Origin: Hyphomicrobiales bacterium
GTDB taxonomy: Bacteria > Pseudomonadota > Alphaproteobacteria > Rhizobiales > Rhizobiaceae
Reading direction: 5' to 3'
DNA length: 64,000 nt
Assembly (NCBI GenBank): GCA_900465685.1
Contig: UEGR01000003.1
Coordinates: 124,001 to 188,000 of the forward strand
In this document: piece after piece, positions 42,715-50,944 of the stretch
Position numbering within the stretch: the first letter of the stretch is position 1
How the letters are laid out: each line of letters opens with the position of its first letter
Program-made: the position numbers and the translations under genes
The notes under the pieces: generated by a model
Told to the model about the DNA's origin: nothing
Database searches by the model: none
What the model saw: the letters and a program-made list of their open reading frames with translations, nothing else

Positions 42715-43785
42715 ATGGCTGTTTTGTCCGACTACGTGTCGGGAACGATCACTGTTACCCAAAATTCAGTGAGTTTTACGGGCACAAACACCCTTTGGAG
42801 AACGGCACAGTTCCGAGAGGGCGATACCGTTCAACTGAAGGGATACACGGCGATCATCGCGGCCTCATCGGCTTCTGACCCGCGCATTGCCTCGAACACG
42901 GCGGGAACGTTCACCGAACCGTGGCCGGGGCCTTCGGGAACGTTTGCTTATCGTATGCGCTTCATGCCGGATGGTGCTCGCGTCACTGCGCAGACGACGA
43001 CGTTGATTGAGTTGCTCGGAAATGGCAACCTGCAAGCCTTGTCGGGTGTCAATGGCGCGACCAAGACGCTACCGTACTTTACCGGCGCTGGCAGTATGGA
43101 TGCGCTTCCGGGTGCGGCAGATACCATGCCGTATTTTACGGGCGTCAACGGGATGGGCGTCACCCCACTAACAGCTTTTATGCGTACTTTTTTGGATGAC
43201 GCAAACGCTGCTGCCGCATATGGCACATTGGGAACAATACCTAACGCGCAGCTGCCGGGGCGTTTACAGGAGTATGCACCGCCGCTAACCGACGCCAATC
43301 TTGCAGTATTGACCGGATTTTACGTCCTGAACGCATCGGCAGCAAATAATCCGGGCGCTGGAGCGGGCTTCTTGCAAGTCATGATGAACGTTACGACCTA
43401 TGGTCGCCAAATATATTGGCAAAGAGACGGATCACGTGTGTTCTCGCGCAACTTGACCAATGGCGTTTGGGGAGCGTGGCAGGAGATATGCGGAGGATTG
43501 GTCGGTCAAAATGGTTGGACTAGAGATCCGGACGGCCTAATCACGCAGTTCGGTTCTGCCGTCTTAACATTGAGCGCTTCCTTGGCAGCAACCATTACAC
43601 TCCCGACAGCTTTCCCAACGGCGCAATTTCATGGGGCACTTCTTACAAACGGTGATTGGGCGTCGGCTTCTCAACGTGCCGCACAGCCGGTTGTCGTCAA
43701 TTTTACCAACTCCACAATGCAAATTGCGGCAAATGGTGCCGCTACAGGCACCATAAGAATTGGCTTTCAAACAAGGGGAAATTAG
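42715..43785 (+). CDS. Phage tail fibre protein
   Basis: 356 residues. N-terminal VLSDYVSGTITVTQNSVSFT binds the tail or baseplate in related fibres. The region about 205-260 (LTGFYVLNASAANNPGAGAG ... WQRDGSRVFSRNLTNGVWGA) is a pyocin-knob-type domain. The C-terminal beta domain resembles the gp53-like fibre end. Receptor recognition is likely. RBS AGGAG 9 nt upstream. Confidence 0.88.
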   Translation: MAVLSDYVSGTITVTQNSVSFTGTNTLWRTAQFREGDTVQLKGYTAIIAASSASDPRIASNTAGTFTEPWPGPSGTFAYRMRFMPDGARVTAQTTTLIELLGNGNLQALSGVNGATKTLPYFTGAGSMDALPGAADTMPYFTGVNGMGVTPLTAFMRTFLDDANAAAAYGTLGTIPNAQLPGRLQEYAPPLTDANLAVLTGFYVLNASAANNPGAGAGFLQVMMNVTTYGRQIYWQRDGSRVFSRNLTNGVWGAWQEICGGLVGQNGWTRDPDGLITQFGSAVLTLSASLAATITLPTAFPTAQFHGALLTNGDWASASQRAAQPVVVNFTNSTMQIAANGAATGTIRIGFQTRGN

Positions 43786-43789
43786 CCTT

Positions 43790-44296
43790 ATGATTTATGG
43801 TATATTTGATAATGAGGGTTTCCCGGCTGCATTTTATGATGAAAGAATTCACGGGTTCCGTAAGCTTCCGGTCTATAGTGCAGTGCCGGACCCGACTGAG
43901 GAAAATCCCAATCCCGTCGTTGAAATTGTCGGCTATCAGGACAATCCTAACTGCAAAATTCCTGCCGAAGCGGTTGAGATATCAGTCGAGCAGCATCAGG
44001 AGTTTCTATCATGGCAGGGGCTGCGCCGTTGGGAAAATGGGCAAGTGGTCGAATATTCACCGCCAGCTGTCGATCCCGTCGCGATCATCCCTGCTGTTAC
44101 TCTCTGGGAACGCATGACTGATGTCGAGGCCGAACAGGTAAATGCGGCTATGGCCACTCAACCGTTCCGCACCCGTCAAATCTTTCTGACCGCAAACACG
44201 TTCCGCTCCGATCATGAGCTTTGGCCGCTGCTCGTTCAGATGGCGACGGATTTGTTTGGTGAGGAAAGGGCGGCGGAATTGCTGGGGGGCAACTAA
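43790..44296 (+). CDS. Tail-fibre assembly / accessory protein
   Basis: 168 residues from MIYGIFDNEGFPAAFYDERI. The N-terminal part (EGFPAAFYDERIH...VEISVEQHQEFL) resembles tail-fibre assembly proteins. The C-terminal helical part (VEAEQVNAAMATQPFRTRQI) resembles small fibre chaperones. It directly follows the fibre gene (4 bp). Confidence 0.75.
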   Translation: MIYGIFDNEGFPAAFYDERIHGFRKLPVYSAVPDPTEENPNPVVEIVGYQDNPNCKIPAEAVEISVEQHQEFLSWQGLRRWENGQVVEYSPPAVDPVAIIPAVTLWERMTDVEAEQVNAAMATQPFRTRQIFLTANTFRSDHELWPLLVQMATDLFGEERAAELLGGN

Positions 44297-44354
44297 TTTG
44301 TAAGATCAATATCACCAGTAATCGGAGCTTGCCTCGAAGCACTATCGTCTGTTC

Positions 44355-45152
44355 TTATGATTTGGCAAGCAAGCACGTAAATTCGAACCGGCCGACGGGT
44401 GTTTGATTTATCTCACGAACAGTTAAATTTATAAGTCGTCTTTCAAATAACGCCATAATAATGTTTTGAAACACGTCAGGTGTAAATTGCCACCTATGGA
44501 CATCTACATAACCCCCGGCGGCGGCTTCGTATTCTGCGATAGCCGCCTTTGCGCGGTGAGTCTGCGACCGTTTCCAATCATCATTGAAATGGTCACCGTT
44601 CCAATGTCGGGAGGCATCGTTGTGCGTCGTTTGCGCTCGATGCTCGATTACCTTTAACAATGGGTGACGCGTGTCCCCTTGAGCGAAGATAACTTCTTCA
44701 AGCGTAGAATGCGGTATCGCATAATCGAAACAATATCGCTTGTCAGGAATGATCAGATAGTAGATGCCGTCTTCATTAAGGATTTTCGAAACTTGGTTGA
44801 GGTGACGTATCAAATCAGGCTGATGTTCGATGCAATGAGAGCTAAGTATTTTGGAGAAATTCTCTTCAATTATCGAAAGGTCACCGGATGGAGAAACAAA
44901 GTCGATATTTGGTATTTTATCGATTGGCGCACCGTGAACTTTAGCTCTTTCCCGCAGAGATGATTGATCCATAACGTCAAAATATTTAACATTCGGTCCC
45001 ATCGCGGTGGGACTATAAAATGGCCCAATCTCCAGAATACTACTTCCACTATCAACGATAGAGTAGATGCTCTCTCTCGTCGGAAAGGTTTTGGGTCTCG
45101 TTCTGGAAATCAGTCTGAGTGCACGTCTACGCATTCGGTTAAGCATATGCAT
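44355..45152 (-). CDS. Class I SAM-dependent methyltransferase (cargo)
   Basis: 265 residues from MHMLNRMRRRALRLIS. Motif I is SSILEIGPFYSP; the signature SSHCIEHQPDLIRHLNQVSK and GIYYLIIPDKRY follow, as in methyltransferases of polysaccharide or lipid clusters. It is antisense to the tail-fibre genes and AT-richer than they are. It may modify a surface polysaccharide and change phage adsorption (seroconversion); the substrate cannot be read from sequence. Confidence 0.8.
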   Translation of the reverse strand: MHMLNRMRRRALRLISRTRPKTFPTRESIYSIVDSGSSILEIGPFYSPTAMGPNVKYFDVMDQSSLRERAKVHGAPIDKIPNIDFVSPSGDLSIIEENFSKILSSHCIEHQPDLIRHLNQVSKILNEDGIYYLIIPDKRYCFDYAIPHSTLEEVIFAQGDTRHPLLKVIEHRAQTTHNDASRHWNGDHFNDDWKRSQTHRAKAAIAEYEAAAGGYVDVHRWQFTPDVFQNIIMALFERRLINLTVREINQTPVGRFEFTCLLAKS

Positions 45153-45294
45153 TCCCCGTAAAGTAGTTGATGGCAATCAAACAGTTTTTTGCCGGCAGAG
45201 CAAAGAAAAAACCAGTTTTCACCATCCCCGCGCCTATCAAAGACGCCTTAGTTTTGTGTGAAGGCCATCCATGGAGGCGGCTTTTTCATCTCCC

Positions 45295-45399
45295 TCAGCG
45301 AGGAAGTCGCCATAGCAAAAAGCACGCAACGGCTAGAGCGGCAATTACGCCGCCCAATACAATCATATGATCTGAGATTGTGAGATTGAAGATAGTCAT
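45295..45399 (-). CDS. 34-residue membrane protein
   Basis: MTIFNLTISDHMIVLGGVIA then one helix continuing to LLWRLPR. ATG overlaps the stop of the 28-residue ORF upstream (ATGA), so the two form a coupled pair. Lies antisense before the lysis cassette; possibly a holin-like or regulatory peptide. Confidence 0.5.
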   Translation of the reverse strand: MTIFNLTISDHMIVLGGVIAALAVACFLLWRLPR

Positions 45400-45482
45400 T
45401 CGCGATTCTTCTCTATCCAGACCATGAAGCCGATCAGGGCAAGCAGCGCGACCATTATCGTTCCGATAAACCACCAACTCAT
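45396..45482 (-). CDS. 28-residue membrane protein
   Basis: MSWWFIGTIMVALLALIGFM then VWIEKNRE: one helix with charged end. GAGGAG lies upstream on the coding strand. Pairs with the next ORF by ATGA overlap. The following 45,483-45,855 contains a hairpin GGAGACG...CGTCTCC (45,604-45,634) and no certain gene. Confidence 0.5.
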   Translation of the reverse strand: MSWWFIGTIMVALLALIGFMVWIEKNRE

Positions 45483-45855
45483 TCGCTCTCCTCCTCACAA
45501 GATAACTCTCATTGCGGGAGAAGGTTCAGTTGGCACGTATAAATTGAACAAAGCCCCGGTCAGTGTGCGTGCGAGGACGGGGCGGCCCCTCTTTGCAAAA
45601 AAAGGAGACGCCCGCGATGCTCGGGAACGTCTCCAAGTTCTGCACTTCAATCCACTGAAAAGCAGGACGTCAGTTTCTATTACAAGTGAAACCAGTCAAG
45701 GCTGGCTAGGTCACGAGTCTGTGAGCCGGACAGCGCCAATACGATAGTCTGGCTTGCGGCATCCCTATCAATCCGAAGTTTGAATGTTCTTGAAACTCGT
45801 TTCCGACTGGAAGCGGGTGCTTTGTCGTCACATCGACTCTTCACAAGGAATCCCC

Positions 45856-46719
45856 ATGAACAAAACAACGTTCTTCGCGTATGCGAGGCGCGCGCCTTTT
45901 GGCGGGCGCTTGAGCCAGGCGCAGGTCGACGGCACGTCGGCAATTCTGGCCGAAGCAGAGCGGCGAGGCCTGCCGGACGAACAGACGGCTTACGTGCTCG
46001 CGACAGCATTCCACGAAACTGGCGGCAAGATGCAGCCTATCGAGGAAAACCTCACCTACACCAGTGCCGCTCGCATAAGGCAGGTCTGGCCGTCGCGGTT
46101 CGCTTCTGTTGCTGCCGCCCAGCCTTATGTGCGTAATCCGCAGGCCTTGGCTAACAAGGTCTACGGCGGGCGCATGGGCAATACCGGTGCGAACGACGGC
46201 TGGCTATACCGCGGTCGTGCCTTGGCGATGATCACCGGGCGCGACAACTATAAGAAGTACGGCCTTGGCGATAACCCCGACTCCGCGCTGGAGATGGCGA
46301 CGGCTATCCGCATCCTGTTTGACGGGATGATCAACGGCAAGTTTACCGGCAAGCGGCTGGCTGACTACTTCGGCGCCGGTAACGCTAACCCAGAAGGCGC
46401 CCGCGCCATCGTCAACGGCAGTGACAAAGCCAGCCTGATCGCCGGCTATTACCGCAACTTCCTCGACAGCCTTGTGGCGGCGCGCGAAATGAAGCCTGTC
46501 ATTGCCGAAGACGCCAAGCCTGATGATGTGCCTCTGTTGCAGGACAAGACGGTGCAGACGATCGTCGCAGGCACAGGCGGGACGCTCGTTACCGGCCTTA
46601 TCGGCGCAGTTTCCAATCCATGGGCATTCGCAACTGTCGCGCTCCTGCTGGTCGCAGCAGGCGCGGGCTTCTGGCTCTGGAAGAGCGGCAGGCTCGAACT
46701 GAAGAGGGTGGCGGCGTGA
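45856..46719 (+). CDS. Endolysin, GH19-like muramidase/chitinase, with C-terminal membrane anchor
   Basis: 287 residues from MNKTTFFAYARRAPFGGRLS. Typical GH19-lysin motifs: VLATAFHETGGKMQPIEENL (catalytic Glu in HET), VYGGRMGNTGANDGWLYRGR, MITGRDNYKKYG. About residues 230-280 hold a Gly-rich hydrophobic stretch (ATVALLLVAAGAGFWLW), unusual for a soluble lysin and suggesting membrane retention (SAR-like but C-terminal). It degrades peptidoglycan at lysis. The next gene overlaps its stop (GTGA). Confidence 0.9.
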   Translation: MNKTTFFAYARRAPFGGRLSQAQVDGTSAILAEAERRGLPDEQTAYVLATAFHETGGKMQPIEENLTYTSAARIRQVWPSRFASVAAAQPYVRNPQALANKVYGGRMGNTGANDGWLYRGRALAMITGRDNYKKYGLGDNPDSALEMATAIRILFDGMINGKFTGKRLADYFGAGNANPEGARAIVNGSDKASLIAGYYRNFLDSLVAAREMKPVIAEDAKPDDVPLLQDKTVQTIVAGTGGTLVTGLIGAVSNPWAFATVALLLVAAGAGFWLWKSGRLELKRVAA

Positions 46720-46907
46720 GCCTTACAAGGATTGCCATTGAATATGACAGCGACGCGGGAACGGCCACGGTGCGGATCGATAACGGCTCGCAGCAGTGGG
46801 ACAACGCCAAACTCACAGTCTGCGATGCCACAGCAACCCGCGACGGCTATCTGCTGCCGCTCACAGGGCAGCAGCGCGCGCTTATTTTGACGGGAGTGCC
46901 GACATGA
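46716..46907 (+). CDS. Small protein after endolysin
   Basis: 63 residues with a GTG start overlapping the lysin stop. MSLTRIAIEYDSDAGTATVR, beta-rich, no membrane segment. Its stop overlaps the spanin ATG. Unknown function within the lysis operon. Confidence 0.55.
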   Translation: MSLTRIAIEYDSDAGTATVRIDNGSQQWDNAKLTVCDATATRDGYLLPLTGQQRALILTGVPT

Positions 46908-47140
46908 CCTGGCTCTTAACCCTGCGTTCCAAGATCACAGGCTGGGCCGTGGCTATCGCTGCGGCCCTTGCGATTCTAGCGGGTGCTTACCTCAAAGGCA
47001 GGGCGGACAATGCCACAAGCGCCACCGCTGACCGGCTTAAAGCCGCCAATAAAGCAAGGAAGATCGAAGATGAAACCAGCAAGCTTGGCGGCGGCGATGT
47101 TGACGCTGCTCTGTCTCGGTGGATGCGTGACGGCCGGTAG
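46904..47140 (+). CDS. Inner-membrane spanin (Rz-like)
   Basis: 78 residues. MTWLLTLRSKITGWAVAIAA shows the membrane helix, followed by a periplasmic helical part (ATADRLKAANKARKIEDETS). An Rz1-like lipoprotein gene is embedded in its 3' end in another frame, the classic spanin arrangement. It fuses inner and outer membranes at lysis. Confidence 0.75.
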   Translation: MTWLLTLRSKITGWAVAIAAALAILAGAYLKGRADNATSATADRLKAANKARKIEDETSKLGGGDVDAALSRWMRDGR

Positions 47141-47261
47141 CTATTGCGATGTCGCGCGGCCCGTCCGCCCGAGTGTTGAAGACAGCCTGACCGACGGCAC
47201 GAAACGTCAGATCGTCGCAGAAAACACGAAACTTGAAAAGCTGTGCGGGGTGCGCCCGTGA
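47070..47261 (+). CDS. Outer-membrane spanin lipoprotein (Rz1-like)
   Basis: 63 residues, MKPASLAAAMLTLLCLGGCV: lipobox LGGC. Its start lies inside the Rz-like gene in another frame. The mature part (about 44 residues) has a Pro and two further Cys. Partner of the i-spanin. Length and embedded position match Rz1 well. Confidence 0.78.
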   Translation: MKPASLAAAMLTLLCLGGCVTAGSYCDVARPVRPSVEDSLTDGTKRQIVAENTKLEKLCGVRP

Positions 47262-47323
47262 GGACGCGAATGTGGCTGGCCTGCCTATGGCTGGGCGTAG
47301 CAGCAAGGGGGATTATCGGATGA
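47258..47323 (+). CDS. 21-residue coupled peptide
   Basis: GTG start overlapping the spanin stop (GTGA). MRTRMWLACLWLGVAARGII ends G-stop, and its stop overlaps the ATG of the next gene. Hydrophobic; may be only a translational coupler. Confidence 0.35.
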   Translation: MRTRMWLACLWLGVAARGIIG

Positions 47324-47655
47324 CCGGCGCTGAAATCATGGCCGTGGTCGGCTTCATCGTAATGCTGATGGGCTTTCTGTTTGGCCTCTGGAAGTACGTC
47401 GAAAGCCAGATCGCGAAAGCTGAAACGCGCAACGCTGCCAAAGCTGACGCTGCAACCGCTCTTGCCAGCCTGACGCGGCAGGAGCTTTCCGATTACAAGC
47501 TTCGCGCGGCAGAGACGTTCGCTACCAAGGCAGGCATGCAGGAGCAGACGTCGCAGATCATGCGAGCCATCGAAAGCGTAGCGCATCGCATTGATGGGCT
47601 CACCGAGCGGATTGATAATCTCATGCAGCCAAAATCGGTGAGAAGTAGAACTTAA
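47320..47655 (+). CDS. Membrane-anchored coiled-coil protein of the lysis operon
   Basis: 111 residues. N-terminal helix MTGAEIMAVVGFIVMLMGFL, then a long coiled coil (ESQIAKAETRNAAKADAATA; RIDGLTERIDNLM). Similar single-helix coiled-coil proteins accompany phage lysis genes. A holin role is possible but unproven. Confidence 0.6.
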   Translation: MTGAEIMAVVGFIVMLMGFLFGLWKYVESQIAKAETRNAAKADAATALASLTRQELSDYKLRAAETFATKAGMQEQTSQIMRAIESVAHRIDGLTERIDNLMQPKSVRSRT

Positions 47656-47733
47656 TTCCGTAAAGATTGGAACCAAAGATACTGCATACGCATTATATGT
47701 TCGGAAATACCAAATAAGAATGGAGAATATAAT

Positions 47734-48129
47734 ATGCGTCGTATTTTGCTAGCTGCTGTTGCAACTGCTGCACTCGTTTCTTTTGCAAATGCGCAGAACG
47801 CTACCGCAACACAAGAAGAGGCATTTGTTACTGCAAAGCCGACCGACGTTATTACTAGCAATATTCTAAATCTTGACGTTACGAATGCTAACGATGAGAG
47901 CATCGGCAAGATCCAGGATGTAGTGATGGGCGACGGTGACGTCGAAGGCTATATCGTATCGGTTGGCGGCTTCTTGGGCGTAGGCGAAAAGTATGTGGTC
48001 GTTGACCCGGATGCCATCGAGATTGTCTACTCTGAGAATGATAAGAAATGGTCGGCAAAAATGAACGCCACCAAGGAACAGCTCGAAAAGGCCACCGAGT
48101 TTAAGTACGAGGGTCGATGGGCCAAGTGA
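47734..48129 (+). CDS. Exported PRC-barrel protein (cargo)
   Basis: 131 residues. Signal peptide MRRILLAAVATAALVSFANA. PRC barrel with SNILNLDVTNANDESIGKIQ and VEGYIVSVGGFLGVGEKYVV. Such periplasmic PRC proteins are common in Rhizobiales hosts and odd in phages, so a host-derived cargo gene is likely. Own promoter region (AT-rich) and terminator at 48,143-48,168. Confidence 0.85.
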   Translation: MRRILLAAVATAALVSFANAQNATATQEEAFVTAKPTDVITSNILNLDVTNANDESIGKIQDVVMGDGDVEGYIVSVGGFLGVGEKYVVVDPDAIEIVYSENDKKWSAKMNATKEQLEKATEFKYEGRWAK

Positions 48130-48142
48130 CCAGTTTCTTAAG

Positions 48143-48168
48143 AGAGCGGCTTTCGGGCCGCTCTTTTT
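48143..48168 (+). terminator. Terminator after the PRC-barrel gene
   Basis: AGAGCGGC-TTTCG-GGCCGCTCT followed by TTTT. Confidence 0.85.
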
Positions 48169-48173
48169 ATTTA

Positions 48174-48206
48174 GTCCATTAACACCACATTTATCGAGAT
48201 ATTCCA
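48174..48206. repeat. 33-bp direct repeat, copy 2
   Basis: Nearly the same as 41,367-41,399 (GTCCATTAACACCACATTTA core, then ATTCCA). Just downstream of a terminator, which suits a promoter or regulator site. Confidence 0.65.
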
Positions 48207-48251
48207 TCCTGCATATTGCGCCGCTCACCACGGTTAGCGAGGCTGTGCTGA

Positions 48252-48431
48252 TCATTTCGTAACATCTAACTGATATTCTCGTCTTACAAGTTCGGCGATA
48301 TTCTCGCGCCAATTGGGGTCAGACGCTTGTATTCTGTGCACTAATTCAACTTCAAGCCGAATGGAAATACTGGTCTTTTCGATTGGATTTTTTGGGCGAC
48401 CACGGCGCTCACGCCTACGGGTTTCATTCAT
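48252..48431 (-). CDS. Ribbon-helix-helix DNA-binding protein
   Basis: 59 residues from MNETRRRERRGRPKNPIEKT. A basic arm (RRGRPKNPIEK), the ribbon SISIRLEVELVHRIQ and a second helix (WRENIAELVRREYQL) make an Arc/CopG-like fold. A phage repressor or antitoxin-like regulator. The next gene reads away from it; between them lies the leader motif and a GCCGCTCACCACGG repeat. Confidence 0.75.
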   Translation of the reverse strand: MNETRRRERRGRPKNPIEKTSISIRLEVELVHRIQASDPNWRENIAELVRREYQLDVTK

Positions 48432-48614
48432 CAACAACTACACCTGTTCCATATTCACAAAGCGGAGGCTGGGGGATGAACCTTGCGTGAAGGTTGTGTT
48501 GCAGCTTTTCCATTTTCCACTTTACATCTCACCTCGAGACTCATTCTCTTTCCGCTTTCGGACGACCAATCCGAGCCGCTCACCACGGCTACCAACCGAA
48601 CATGAGGAGACTGT

Positions 48615-49904
48615 ATGTCCCATGACAGACAGGGCGCGGGTGCGCGCCTTTCATACGAAGAACTCCTGCGGCGCGCTGATGCTTACCGCGAGCACGGCAC
48701 GCTGGTTAAGGCTGCCGCTGCGCTTGGCATAAAGAAGTCGGCATTTCACGAGAGCATAAAGCGGGCCGCGGAGATTGGGCTGTTGGGTCCGTCGCCGACG
48801 TTGCCCGGCTATGCGATCAAAAGCCTGACCGAAACGCCGAACGGCACGTACATGCGCCAGACGAAAGAGGCTGGTCCTGCTTACGAGCCGACGGCTGGTC
48901 TTGCCGTTAAAGGCAAGACGACGCTCATCAATGCCGAAGGCAGGGTGATTATTCAGCACATCATGGAGCGGGCTGACGATAAGGCGCGCGCCGAGGCGTT
49001 GTCCGCCATGATCGAGGCGCTCAGGCATGACCTTCCTCGTGTCAATATCATGCCCGCGCCAAAGGGCTGCCGCGAGGATCTGCTCAACCAGTTCACGATC
49101 ACTGACAACCATTTCGGGATGATGTCATGGCGCGAAGAGACAGGCAGTGACTACGATCTGCGCATCGCAGAGCAACTGCTGCTTGATTGGTTCTCTGCCG
49201 CTGTAGCGCAGGCACCAGATGCACACACGGCTATTCTGGCGCAGCTGGGCGATCTCATGCATCACGATGCATTGGAAAGCGTCACACCGGCACACAAGCA
49301 CGTTCTTGATGCTGACAGCCGTCTGCAAAAAGTCATCCGGGTGGTAATCCGCACAATCAGACGCATCATCGATATGCTCTTGCAGAAGCATGAGCGCGTG
49401 CATGTTGTGATGGCTTCAGGCAATCATGATCCGGCGTCATCTGCATGGCTTCGCGAAATGCTGGCAGTCATGTACGAAAACGAGCCGCGTATCACCGTCG
49501 ATAACTCGCCATCTCTTTACTATGCATTCGAATGGGGCCGAACGATGCTGGCATATCACCACGGGCATAAACGCGGCGTGGCAAATATCGAGGCGACGAT
49601 TGCTGGCATGTTCCGCGAAATGTTCGGGCGATCGCTTCAAGCGTATGTGCACATCGGGCACAGACACAGCGACGATGCGCGCAAAGGCACGCTGATGTAT
49701 GTCGAGCAGCACGAAACGCTTGCCGCTCCTGACGCATATGCAGCCGGTGGCGGTTGGCTATCTGGCCGGTCGGCAAAGCGGATCACCTACAGCAAAGAGT
49801 TTGGCGAAGTAGGTCGCGACATTCTCCGGCCTGAAATGGTCCAGGGCGCCGCGCGAATGCCGGTGGCCGCTAATGATAACCAGCCTAAGCGGGCTGCGGC
49901 CTAA
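48615..49904 (+). CDS. Metallophosphoesterase with N-terminal HTH
   Basis: 429 residues. An N-terminal HTH region (RADAYREHGTLVKAAAALGI KKSAFHESIKR pattern) precedes a calcineurin-like phosphoesterase: TITDNHFGMM (D-x-H), LGDLMHHD, SGNHDPA, and GHRHSD, all metal-binding motifs. Found in several siphophages; possibly a DNA-processing or RNA-ligase-associated phosphatase. Leader ACCGAACATGAGGAG upstream. The substrate is unknown. Confidence 0.88.
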   Translation: MSHDRQGAGARLSYEELLRRADAYREHGTLVKAAAALGIKKSAFHESIKRAAEIGLLGPSPTLPGYAIKSLTETPNGTYMRQTKEAGPAYEPTAGLAVKGKTTLINAEGRVIIQHIMERADDKARAEALSAMIEALRHDLPRVNIMPAPKGCREDLLNQFTITDNHFGMMSWREETGSDYDLRIAEQLLLDWFSAAVAQAPDAHTAILAQLGDLMHHDALESVTPAHKHVLDADSRLQKVIRVVIRTIRRIIDMLLQKHERVHVVMASGNHDPASSAWLREMLAVMYENEPRITVDNSPSLYYAFEWGRTMLAYHHGHKRGVANIEATIAGMFREMFGRSLQAYVHIGHRHSDDARKGTLMYVEQHETLAAPDAYAAGGGWLSGRSAKRITYSKEFGEVGRDILRPEMVQGAARMPVAANDNQPKRAAA

Positions 49905-49945
49905 AGAGAAAAGGCGGGCATTTGCCCGCCTCTAATTTGGTTGCC

Positions 49946-50293
49946 CTATTGTGCAGCGAGAATGCCTGCGATCAATCCGGTAGCGCCGGCGATCAGAAGA
50001 TACTGGTTGTCGACCTTTACCCAATGCTGGCCACGACCGGGCTTACGAAGGCCATAGCGATGGTAGTCGCGAATCTCCTGATGGCGACGCCAATCGCTGT
50101 AACGCTGCCCCTTCGACCACTGATGACGACCGTGGTCGCGGCGATCATGGCGATAGAACTCCTTGCCATGATGTGGGCGCTGCGGCTCGTAGCGATGCGG
50201 AGCGGGCTTGCCATGGTGGTAATCACGGGCCTGCGCCATCGGAGCGGCAACGAAGGTCATTGCGATGGCTGCTAGTACGGCTTTCTTGAACAT
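49946..50293 (-). CDS. RcnB-like exported protein, prophage copy
   Basis: 115 residues from MFKKAVLAAIAMTFVAAPMA (signal peptide). A His/Arg-rich middle (GKEFYRHDRRDHGRHQWSKG) and RcnB-type end HWVKVDNQYLLIAGATGLIA. RcnB proteins sit in the periplasm and affect nickel/cobalt homeostasis. It is very close to the chromosomal gene at 56,781-57,131 just outside attR, including upstream DNA, so it was probably captured from or donated to the host. Confidence 0.85.
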   Translation of the reverse strand: MFKKAVLAAIAMTFVAAPMAQARDYHHGKPAPHRYEPQRPHHGKEFYRHDRRDHGRHQWSKGQRYSDWRRHQEIRDYHRYGLRKPGRGQHWVKVDNQYLLIAGATGLIAGILAAQ

Positions 50294-50446
50294 AAATACT
50301 CTCCTTTGTTGTCCGCAACATATCGGGGACGAACTGAATGGCAGATGAACAGAGTTCGGCGCAAACATTAAATAAAATCAATGTGATATTAGTAATTCAT
50401 TAACCAAAACACCAACCATCAAAGCACAAAACACGAGGAGAGAAAT

Positions 50447-50923
50447 ATGGAGCTACACCAGCTTTACGGCGTGCATAGACCGGGCGATGAATGGCCGGAA
50501 GAAGACCGCGCCGCGCGAGCGGCGGTTGAAGGACGACAGATCAGGGCGGGCGGGACAGTTATAAGCCGCGCGCCAAAACCTTACAACGATAGCCGCAAGC
50601 CACTCGTCATCATCGAAAGCCCGTACGGCGGCGACATCGTACGCAACACCGAATATGCCCACGCCTGCCTTCTGGATAGTTTGCGACGATGCGAAGCACC
50701 GATTGCGAGCCATCTGCTTCATACGCAAGTGCTGGATGATATGCATCCCGACGAGCGCGAACTCGGCATTGAGGCTGGGCTTGAATGGTATCGCGTGGCG
50801 GACAAATGCGTTGTTTACGGTGACCATGGCATTAGCCGTGGTATGATTGCGGGCATCGAGCGGGCTAAGCGGCTTGGTGTGCTGGTCGAGTTCCGCAACA
50901 TTAAAGATATCGCAGCAGCTTGA
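50447..50923 (+). CDS. DUF7768/DUF4406-type protein (nucleoside 2-deoxyribosyltransferase-like)
   Basis: 158 residues, start after the AAAACACGAGGAG leader. KPLVIIESPYGGDIVRNTEY with GVLVEFRNI gives a Rossmann-like fold seen in phage nucleotide-related proteins; LGIEAGLEWYRVADKCVVYG is characteristic. Probably in nucleotide metabolism. Followed after 21 bp by an HD-domain gene. Confidence 0.75.
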   Translation: MELHQLYGVHRPGDEWPEEDRAARAAVEGRQIRAGGTVISRAPKPYNDSRKPLVIIESPYGGDIVRNTEYAHACLLDSLRRCEAPIASHLLHTQVLDDMHPDERELGIEAGLEWYRVADKCVVYGDHGISRGMIAGIERAKRLGVLVEFRNIKDIAAA

Positions 50924-50944
50924 GAGCGCCGCAGGAGAAAAACC

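Noticed and set aside
45170..45370. 66-codon plus-strand ORF
   Set aside because: It overlaps the 34-residue membrane ORF on the other strand, and its second half looks random; the first 30 codons could be real but support is weak.
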